Source of the DNA: Coleofasciculus sp. S288
Lineage (GTDB): Bacteria; Cyanobacteriota; Cyanobacteriia; Cyanobacteriales; Coleofasciculaceae
Assembly (NCBI GenBank): GCA_020216575.1
Contig: JAIUYC010000244.1
Location: 1-6,373, forward strand
Length of the DNA: 6,373 nucleotides
Reading direction: 5' to 3'
The notes under the pieces are model-generated. The model was not told the DNA's origin. It was given only the letters and a program-made list of their open reading frames with translations, and did not search any database. Shown here piece by piece: positions 1 through 4,251 of the stretch (the stretch's first letter is position 1; each line of letters opens with the position of its first letter). Both the position numbers and the translations under genes were made by a program.

Positions 1-56
1 ATTCCCACTCCTGAGTCTCTATTTTCAAGTTAGGCACCATGAGCTGTCGCTCACCA

Positions 57-118
57 CGTTCGCGTAGCGTTCTCCGCAGGAGTAGGAATGAAAATCCTTA
101 TTCCTTCTGCCCTCTGCC
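57..118. repeat. Interspersed repeat fragment plus heptamer pair
   Basis: The bases 58-82 read like the GCGTAGCG...CTCCGCAGGAG repeats scattered between genes in many filamentous cyanobacteria. They are followed by an AGGAAT/ATTCCT stem and two tandem 7-mers ending in CTGCC. Assignment to a repeat family rests on recalled appearance, not on a search. The stem at 84-105 might end transcription from a gene left of the window, but it lacks a T-run. Confidence 0.45.
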
Positions 119-257
119 TTATTTTCAAGTCAGATGTGAAATGAGCTACTCTTAGGCAACGAAGCTTAAATTCCTATCCCTAACATTCCAATTTTCTCTT
201 GTCATGACCGAGTTGAGAGTGCGATTGTAAAGTTTAGTTGCATAAACCTTAGGTATA

Positions 258-263
258 GAGGAG
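258..263 (+). promoter_or_regulatory. Shine-Dalgarno site of the FAD monooxygenase
   Basis: GAGGAG ends nine bases before the GTG at 273. This strong purine-rich site supports GTG as the start even though it is not ATG. The protein beginning there also places the FAD-binding glycine motif at residues 13-18, the usual distance from the N-terminus. Confidence 0.7.
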
Positions 264-272
264 AAAGAACTT

Positions 273-1706
273 GTGAAGACAGACAAGGGTCGTCACGCTT
301 TAGTGATTGGCGGCAGTATGGCAGGTTTACTCGCAGCCAGAATTCTAACCAATCACTTCGACCGGGTAACGGTGGTGGAACGCGATTTCCTCCCTGAAGA
401 ACCGCAACCGCGCCCAGGAGTGCCTCAAGCTAAGCACGTTCACGTCCTACTGGCTAGAGGTAAACAGATTCTTGAGCAACTTTTTCCAGGTATAGATGCT
501 GAATTAACCGCAGCAGGTGCGCCATCTGTAGACTGGGCGGCGGACTGTCTCTGGCTGGGTTTGTGGGGTTGGACACCTCGCTTTCCTTCTCATGTGGTTA
601 CTCACACTTGTAGCCGTCACTTCTTGGAGTGGGTGGTTCGTCGCCGTTTGACTGCTTATAGCAACGTGCAATTTTTAGACGGCACTCAGGTTAGGGAATT
701 GCTCACGGATGAAAGCCGCTCCATAGTAACAGGAGTGCGGGTACACTCTCGGAATGACACGCAAGAAACAGAATTAACGGCTGACCTTGTGGTAGATGCC
801 AGTGGACGCAATTCTCCTCTACCCAAGTGGTTAGAGGATTTGGGCTACTCAGCTCCTCCTGAAACGGCAATTAATTCGTTTCTAGGTTACAGCACCTGCT
901 GGTATCAGCCTCCAGAAGGCTTTCAGCCAGATTGGAAGGTGTTGCTGATATCCTATAGACCGCCAGAAAATGAACGCAGTGGACTACTTTATCCCGTTGA
1001 GGGCAACCGTTGGATTGTGAACCTAGCTGGTGTTGCTCGAGACTATCCGCCTACTGATGAAGCGGGATTTCTAGAATTTGCCAGCAGTTTACGCAGTCCG
1101 AGCATTTACGAAGCGATTAAAAATGCCAAACCCCTTGGAGCTATACATGGCTATCGGCGTACAGAAAATCGCTGGCGTCACTACGAAAAACTCTCGAAAC
1201 TGCCAGAGGGGTTAATTGCGATTGGAGATGCAGTCTGTGCCTTTAATCCTTTCTATGGTCAGGGGATGACGACGGCTGCCCTAGGCGCATTAACGCTAGA
1301 CAACTGTTTACACCAGCAATTCCAACGTTCTCAGAATAACCTGACGGGGCTAACTCGGCGTTTTCAGAAACAACTCGCTCATATTTTAAAAACGCCCTGG
1401 TTGATGGCAGCAGGAGAGGATTTGCGTTGGGCAACGACTGAAGGAGGAAAGCGAAGCTGGGTGACTCAATTGATGCAACGCTATATGGATAGAGTGTTGC
1501 TACTAGCGTTAGACCATCCGGAGGTACATCGCACATTTGTAGAAGTCATCCATATGCTCAAGCCTTCCACGGCGCTTTTCCACCCCCATATTCTCCTGAG
1601 AGTCTTGAGGCAAATCGGGGCATCCCCTAAAGAAGGCTCGTCTAAAGTGATGACAAACTCGCTCACTCATTCCTATAACTCTCCAGCACTACACCACGAA
1701 CGTTAA
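273..1706 (+). CDS. FAD-dependent monooxygenase/epoxidase-like oxidoreductase
   Basis: A predicted soluble 477-residue flavoprotein of the UbiH/PHBH-like group A monooxygenases, which use FAD, NAD(P)H and O2 to hydroxylate or epoxidise an organic substrate. Seen: an N-terminal Rossmann motif GGSMAG (13-18, Ser replacing the second Gly of GxGxxG), the strand end VTVVERD (32-38) whose Glu should bind FAD ribose, the subfamily block PRPGVPQAKHVHVLL (46-60), DLVVDASGR (171-179), and the second FAD motif GDAVCAFNPFYGQGM (318-332). All expected elements are in order and length is normal, so the gene looks intact. The GVPQxxHxH block and FNPxYGQGM resemble polyether-epoxidase relatives (Lsd18/MonCI type), so epoxidation is possible; this is inference from recalled family features. 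The substrate cannot be read. It stands alone, convergent with the glutathione transferase gene, and uses a GTG start behind a good ribosome site. The last ~25 residues are a polar, probably disordered tail. Confidence 0.9.
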   Translation: MKTDKGRHALVIGGSMAGLLAARILTNHFDRVTVVERDFLPEEPQPRPGVPQAKHVHVLLARGKQILEQLFPGIDAELTAAGAPSVDWAADCLWLGLWGWTPRFPSHVVTHTCSRHFLEWVVRRRLTAYSNVQFLDGTQVRELLTDESRSIVTGVRVHSRNDTQETELTADLVVDASGRNSPLPKWLEDLGYSAPPETAINSFLGYSTCWYQPPEGFQPDWKVLLISYRPPENERSGLLYPVEGNRWIVNLAGVARDYPPTDEAGFLEFASSLRSPSIYEAIKNAKPLGAIHGYRRTENRWRHYEKLSKLPEGLIAIGDAVCAFNPFYGQGMTTAALGALTLDNCLHQQFQRSQNNLTGLTRRFQKQLAHILKTPWLMAAGEDLRWATTEGGKRSWVTQLMQRYMDRVLLLALDHPEVHRTFVEVIHMLKPSTALFHPHILLRVLRQIGASPKEGSSKVMTNSLTHSYNSPALHHER

Positions 1707-1721
1707 TGTTGTTGGAGGACT

Positions 1722-1796
1722 AGCCTGCGATCGCACAAGTCCCTTAGATGATAACTGCAACTGGCATGGAAATGGCAATTGTGCGATCGCAAGGCT
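1722..1796. repeat. Long inverted repeat with paired HIP1 sites in a convergent gap
   Basis: Arm 1722-1738 (AGCCTGCGATCGCACAA) matches the reverse complement of arm 1779-1796 (TTGTGCGATCGCAAGGCT) at every base except one single-base bulge. The loop is 40 nt. Each arm holds a perfect HIP1 octamer (1727-1734 and 1783-1790). It sits between two convergent gene ends (1706 and 1838), where an RNA hairpin from either strand could slow transcription or protect 3' ends. Neither side has a T-run, so it is not a canonical intrinsic terminator. Confidence 0.75.
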
Positions 1797-1837
1797 GTCA
1801 TCTGTCGTAGCGGTAGGATGGATGAATCACGGAAAGA

Positions 1838-2872
1838 TTAGTCTTGCAGCATTGGTTCTTTACCAACACTTTCACGATTGTGCGGTTCTAGGAGGCTTGC
1901 CATATCAGGACCAGAAGGGATAATTCCGCCCGGATTGAGGGGAAACAAGTTTCCGTAGTAGTCCTGTTTCACAGCTTCTAAGTTACAGGTTTCAGTGACT
2001 CCGGGAAGCTGATAGATGTCACGAAGGTAGACTCCCAGATTCTTATAGTCTTTGATTCTCCGGCGGTTGCACTTGAATATTCCGTAGTACGCGATATCAA
2101 AGCGGAATAGCGTGGTAAAAAGACGGGCATCTGCAAGTGTGACTCTGTCTCCACACAGATATCGACTCGTCTCCAGTGCGACGTCAATCTCATCTAACGT
2201 TGAAAATAGCTGATCGCAAGCTTGGTTATATGCCTCTTGAGTCTGAGCAAAGCCGCAGCGATACACGCCGTTATTCACCGAGTGGTAAATTTTCTCGTTC
2301 CACCCGTCAATCTTCTCTCTGAGTTCTTCTGGGTAAAGGTCGAGTGTAGGATTTTTAGCGAACTCGTTGAGTTGAGAGTTTAGCATCACGATAATTTCCG
2401 AACTCTCATTGTTGACGATCGCCTTTGTCTTTTTGTCCCATAATACAGGAACCGTACAGCGTCCAGTGTAGCCCGGTTCTGCCAATTGGTACAGCTCAGC
2501 CAACGTGCGGCAACCTTCCTCTTCTTGGTTCATCACCCAACCCCCCTCAAGGGGTGAAGGAGACACTACAGATACGGATATGGCATCTTCAAGTCCCTTG
2601 AGTGCGCGAACGACGAGGGTTCGATGCGCCCAAGGACAGCTAAGCCCAACGTAGAGATTGTAACGCTCTGTTTCTGGTGGATAGGGATTGCCTTCTTCTG
2701 TTCCGATGAAGTTCCTGAACTGGCTTTCTGGGCGAATGTACTCTCCCACCTTGGTGCGTGGAGCGAGATTAGACATCATCAGATGCCACATTGTCGTCCA
2801 GACGAACTTGCCAAGCCTGATGATGAACTTTGAAGGGAGTGACTTGCCTTTTTTCTTGGTTTCAGGAGCCAT
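1838..2872 (-). CDS. Xi-class glutathione transferase (glutathionyl-hydroquinone reductase)
   Basis: A predicted cytosolic 344-residue enzyme of the YqjG/ECM4/PcpF group, which uses glutathione to reduce glutathionyl-hydroquinones to hydroquinones through a catalytic cysteine. Seen: an N-terminal segment with FRNFIGTEEGNPYPPE (52-67) and RYNLYVGLSCPWAHRTL (70-86). The CPWA cysteine (C79) is the expected nucleophile of the thioredoxin-like domain. VPVLWD (141-146) and NNESSEI (154-160) form the glutathione-binding loop. The helical C-terminal domain has NNGVYRCGFAQTQEAY (200-215), GDRVTLADARLFTTLFRFD (241-259), FKCN (266-269) and the ending NPGGIIPSGP (313-322). The conserved tyrosines expected to help catalysis are plausibly Y204, Y262/Y263 and Y305/Y306. 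The extra ~30 basic N-terminal residues contain no clear signal peptide. The ATG at 2872 has only a weak GGGA upstream, next to a striking inverted repeat. The gene appears monocistronic. Class assignment is firm; the natural substrate is unknown. Confidence 0.93.
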   Translation of the reverse strand: MAPETKKKGKSLPSKFIIRLGKFVWTTMWHLMMSNLAPRTKVGEYIRPESQFRNFIGTEEGNPYPPETERYNLYVGLSCPWAHRTLVVRALKGLEDAISVSVVSPSPLEGGWVMNQEEEGCRTLAELYQLAEPGYTGRCTVPVLWDKKTKAIVNNESSEIIVMLNSQLNEFAKNPTLDLYPEELREKIDGWNEKIYHSVNNGVYRCGFAQTQEAYNQACDQLFSTLDEIDVALETSRYLCGDRVTLADARLFTTLFRFDIAYYGIFKCNRRRIKDYKNLGVYLRDIYQLPGVTETCNLEAVKQDYYGNLFPLNPGGIIPSGPDMASLLEPHNRESVGKEPMLQD

Positions 2873-2879
2873 AGTCCCA

Positions 2880-2899
2880 TCAGTCCGATTTTGGACTGA
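2880..2899. promoter_or_regulatory. Perfect 7-bp inverted repeat just upstream of the glutathione transferase start
   Basis: TCAGTCC (2880-2886) and GGACTGA (2893-2899) are exact reverse complements around a 6-nt centre. The repeat begins seven bases upstream of the start codon at 2872 on the minus strand. It could be a repressor operator, or an RNA hairpin in the leader that crowds the weak GGGA ribosome site. No regulator can be named. Confidence 0.55.
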
Positions 2900-2933
2900 A
2901 GTTGAGTGTTGCTTTCTCTACCTAATCTTAAAA

Positions 2934-2961
2934 TAGCTGGTAGGTGATAGGTGGTAGGGAA
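2934..2961. repeat. Heptanucleotide tandem array, four units
   Basis: Four consecutive 7-mers: TAGCTGG (2934), TAGGTGA (2941), TAGGTGG (2948) and TAGGGAA (2955). This fits the short tandemly repeated repetitive (STRR) heptamers known from cyanobacterial genomes. Units differ by one to three bases. Confidence 0.7.
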
Positions 2962-3003
2962 GAGGAGAAAGGGATTTTCATCGTGTCTATTCTGAAAATA
3001 GCA

Positions 3004-3034
3004 GGGGGAGCTACCGGGAGCAGGGGAGATGGGG
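3004..3034 (+). repeat. G-rich tract fitting a G-quadruplex motif
   Basis: Four guanine runs lie on the plus strand: 3004-3008 (5 G), 3016-3018 (3 G), 3023-3026 (4 G) and 3031-3034 (4 G). The loops are 7, 4 and 4 nt, which satisfies the common G3+N1-7 pattern. It lies about 190 bases upstream of the metF-like start. It may simply be a degenerate GGGGAG-type tandem repeat. Confidence 0.6.
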
Positions 3035-3044
3035 AGAAATCACT

Positions 3045-3072
3045 AATTACCAATTACCCATTACCAACTTCC
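3045..3072. repeat. Heptanucleotide tandem array of AATTACC type, four units
   Basis: Two identical units AATTACC (3045, 3052) are followed by CATTACC (3059) and AACTTCC (3066), with strict 7-nt periodicity. This is the same style of STRR repeat as at 2934-2961 but with a different unit sequence. Confidence 0.75.
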
Positions 3073-3073
3073 C

Positions 3074-3180
3074 AATCCAAAATCGTTCGACTGAACTTCG
3101 ACAAGCTCAGTTGCCGCGCTCACGCCGAAGTCCAAAATACTCGCTACACTGCGTCCGCTGCGCTAACGGAAATCCAAAAT
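3074..3180. repeat. Mosaic of interspersed repeat fragments
   Basis: Three words of the form A(A/G)TCCAAAAT occur at 3074-3083, 3129-3138 and 3171-3180. Between the first two lies an imperfect hairpin, CTGAACTT (3091-3098) against AAGCTCAG (3103-3110), with one mismatch and a CGAC loop. This is a form of the widespread CTTCGACAAGCTCAG intergenic repeat. Between the last two lies CGCTACACTGCGTCCGCTGCGCTAACGG in pieces (3143-3170), resembling the repeat family seen at 58-69. Family membership is by recall only. Confidence 0.5.
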
Positions 3181-3226
3181 GGTATCATCCCATCACCCGC
3201 TCACCTGCTCTCTGATGTAACTACCA

Positions 3227-4141
3227 ATGTTTGATACCCAACAGCCAACACTCAACACGTTCCGTACCGCTGTCCAATCTGGTGAATTTTTAATTACTGC
3301 CGAGGTTTGTCCCCCTAAGGGAGGCGACCCTAGCCATATGATTAAAATGGCGGAGCTTTTAAAGGGTCGAGTCCACGCAGTTAATATTACTGATGGCAGT
3401 CGAGCGGTGCTGCGGATGGGTTCTATCGCCGCATCAGTAATTTTGTTGCAGCACGGAATTGAGCCAATTTGTCAGATGGCTTGTCGCGATCGCAATAGTA
3501 TCGCATTGCAAGCTGATCTTATGGGAGCTCATGCGCTTGGTATCCGCAACATCCTTGCCCTCACAGGCGATCCCGTCAAAGCAGGTGATCATCCTGACGC
3601 CAAAAGTGTCTTTGAGCTGGAATCCGTCCGTTTGTTGCAATTAATTGGCCAGCTCAATCAGGGTTTAGACTTGAACCAAAAGCCCCTTACCGATGGCGAC
3701 ACCAACTTGTTTGCTGGTGCTGCCGTTGACCCTCAGCTCAAAAGTTGGTCTGGGCTACAACGTCGGTTTGAGCGTAAACTAGAGGCAGGTGCACAGTTTT
3801 TTCAGAGCCAGATGATTAGTGATTTTGAGCGTCTGGAACTGTTTATGGACAAAATTGCTGCTAGCAGCAATAAGCCGATTCTAGCAGGGATATTTTTGAT
3901 TAAATCGGCTAAAAATGCCCAATTTCTTAATAAATACGTCCCAGGTATCAATATTCCCCAAGATATGATTGATCGGCTTGCAGCAGCAGATGATCCGTTA
4001 CAGGAAGGTATGAAAATTGCCGCAGAGCAAGTTGAGTTAGCCAAACAACTTTGTCAGGGTGTCCACATGATGGCAGTCAAGCGAGAAGACTTAATTCCCA
4101 AAATTCTAGATTTGGCTGGAATTTCACCACTGAAAAATTGA
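3227..4141 (+). CDS. metF: Methylenetetrahydrofolate reductase (MetF family)
   Basis: A 304-residue single-domain FAD TIM-barrel enzyme that reduces 5,10-methylene-THF to 5-methyl-THF, the methyl donor for methionine synthesis in one-carbon metabolism. Seen: LITAEVCPPKG (22-32) with the expected catalytic Glu at 26, VNITDGSRAVLRM (52-64), ICQMACRDRNSIALQADLMG (81-100), LTGDPVKAGDHP (112-123) with the conserved Asp at 115, FAGAAVDP (162-169, Asp replacing the more usual Asn before Pro), and KLEAGAQFFQSQ (184-195). The CRDRN and GDHP blocks resemble the Moorella and actinobacterial branch more than E. coli MetF, so the electron donor may differ from NADH; that part is inference. There is no eukaryote-like regulatory C-terminal domain. 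The ATG at 3227 lacks a clear Shine-Dalgarno site, but the conserved domain starts near residue 12 and no better start exists. A HIP1 site overlaps the CRDRN codons. Confidence 0.92.
   Translation: MFDTQQPTLNTFRTAVQSGEFLITAEVCPPKGGDPSHMIKMAELLKGRVHAVNITDGSRAVLRMGSIAASVILLQHGIEPICQMACRDRNSIALQADLMGAHALGIRNILALTGDPVKAGDHPDAKSVFELESVRLLQLIGQLNQGLDLNQKPLTDGDTNLFAGAAVDPQLKSWSGLQRRFERKLEAGAQFFQSQMISDFERLELFMDKIAASSNKPILAGIFLIKSAKNAQFLNKYVPGINIPQDMIDRLAAADDPLQEGMKIAAEQVELAKQLCQGVHMMAVKREDLIPKILDLAGISPLKN
3486..3493. repeat. HIP1 octamer within the metF-like gene
   Basis: A perfect GCGATCGC. It falls on the codons for the conserved CRDRN motif, so it is accommodated in strongly constrained protein sequence. 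Confidence 0.9.
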
Positions 4142-4144
4142 AGA

Positions 4145-4251
4145 GTCATATGTCATTGGTCACTGCTTGTTGGTTATTCGTTATTAGCTAATGAAGAAGG
4201 ACAAATGACGAAAGACAAAGGAATGAGGACTGAGGAATGAGGACCGATGAG
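4145..4251. repeat. Heptamer array filling the metF-MuiA spacer and overlapping the start codon
   Basis: Starting four bases after the metF-like stop, the spacer divides into 7-mers. The left half (4145-4193) begins GTCATAT, GTCATTG, GTCACTG and continues with GTTATTC, GTTATTA. After a 6-nt break, the right half (4200-4248) includes GACAAAT, GACGAAA, GACAAAG, then alternating GAATGAG and GACTGAG units, and ends GACCGAT. The ATG at 4247 begins inside the last unit. The right half also has a 14-nt period (4200, 4214, 4228, 4242). The two halves are roughly complementary: 4145-4161 pairs with 4200-4216 at 13 of 17 positions. ATTAGCTAAT (4183-4192) is a perfect palindrome. Confidence 0.75.
4232..4243 (+). 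promoter_or_regulatory. Repeat-derived ribosome binding sites of the MuiA-family gene
   Basis: GAGGA occurs at 4225-4229, 4232-4236 and 4239-4243, created each time by the junction of two heptamers. The distances to the ATG at 4247 are 17, 10 and 3 nt. Only the middle copy is at a workable spacing, so it probably serves translation. An in-frame TGA (4238-4240) rules out any earlier start in this frame. Confidence 0.6.

Larger units (their letters stand above)
1..272. other. Non-coding leader region with cyanobacterial repeat fragments
   Basis: No convincing gene lies here. Visible structure: a fragment of the common cyanobacterial repeat type CGTTCGCGTAGCG (58-69 and onward) followed by a small hairpin CTCC-GCA-GGAG (72-82); a 6-bp stem AGGAAT/ATTCCT (84-89 with 100-105, 10-nt loop); two adjacent heptamers TTCTGCC and CTCTGCC (105-118); and a repeated word TATTTTCAAGT at 20-30 and 120-130. 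The last 140 bases before the gene at 273 should hold its promoter. TTGTCA (199-204) and TTGAGA (213-218) resemble -35 boxes, but neither has a good -10 box at proper spacing, so no promoter is called. Confidence 0.6.
2873..3226. other. Divergent intergenic region rich in short repeats
   Basis: These 354 bases separate the divergent glutathione transferase and metF-like genes and should carry both promoters. No credible gene is present: a reading frame at 2944-3234 on the plus strand crosses simple repeats and translates to unrecognisable protein. In order it holds the inverted repeat at 2880-2899, a TAGSTGR-type heptamer array (2934-2961), a G-rich tract (3004-3034), an AATTACC-type heptamer array (3045-3072), and a stretch of interspersed repeat fragments marked by three TCCAAAAT words (3074-3180). 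No -10/-35 pair stands out for either gene. Confidence 0.7.

Noticed and set aside
199..259. Sigma-70-like promoter for the monooxygenase (TTGTCA or TTGAGA with TATAGA)
   Set aside because: The -35-like boxes lie too far from the only TATA-like box, and that box overlaps the ribosome binding site.
1243..1666. Minus-strand reading frames inside the monooxygenase gene
   Set aside because: They are antisense shadows of a well-supported flavoprotein and show no recognisable domain.
1722..1796. Intrinsic terminator between the convergent genes
   Set aside because: The inverted repeat is strong but has a 40-nt loop and no T-run on either strand, so it is reported as a repeat.
273..2872. A two-gene quinone or aromatic catabolic operon (monooxygenase plus glutathione transferase)
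   Set aside because: The genes are convergent and cannot share a transcript; the functional link is speculation only.
2624..2936. Plus-strand reading frames opposite the 5' part of the glutathione transferase gene
   Set aside because: They are antisense to conserved catalytic codons, with no domain and no ribosome site.
2944..3234. 96-codon plus-strand reading frame between the divergent genes
   Set aside because: It runs across heptamer arrays, the G-rich tract and repeat fragments, overlaps the metF-like start, has no family resemblance and is best explained as chance opening in repeat DNA.
4145..4251. CRISPR-like array
   Set aside because: The 7- and 14-nt periodic units have no spacers of 30-40 nt and no conserved 25-37-nt repeat.
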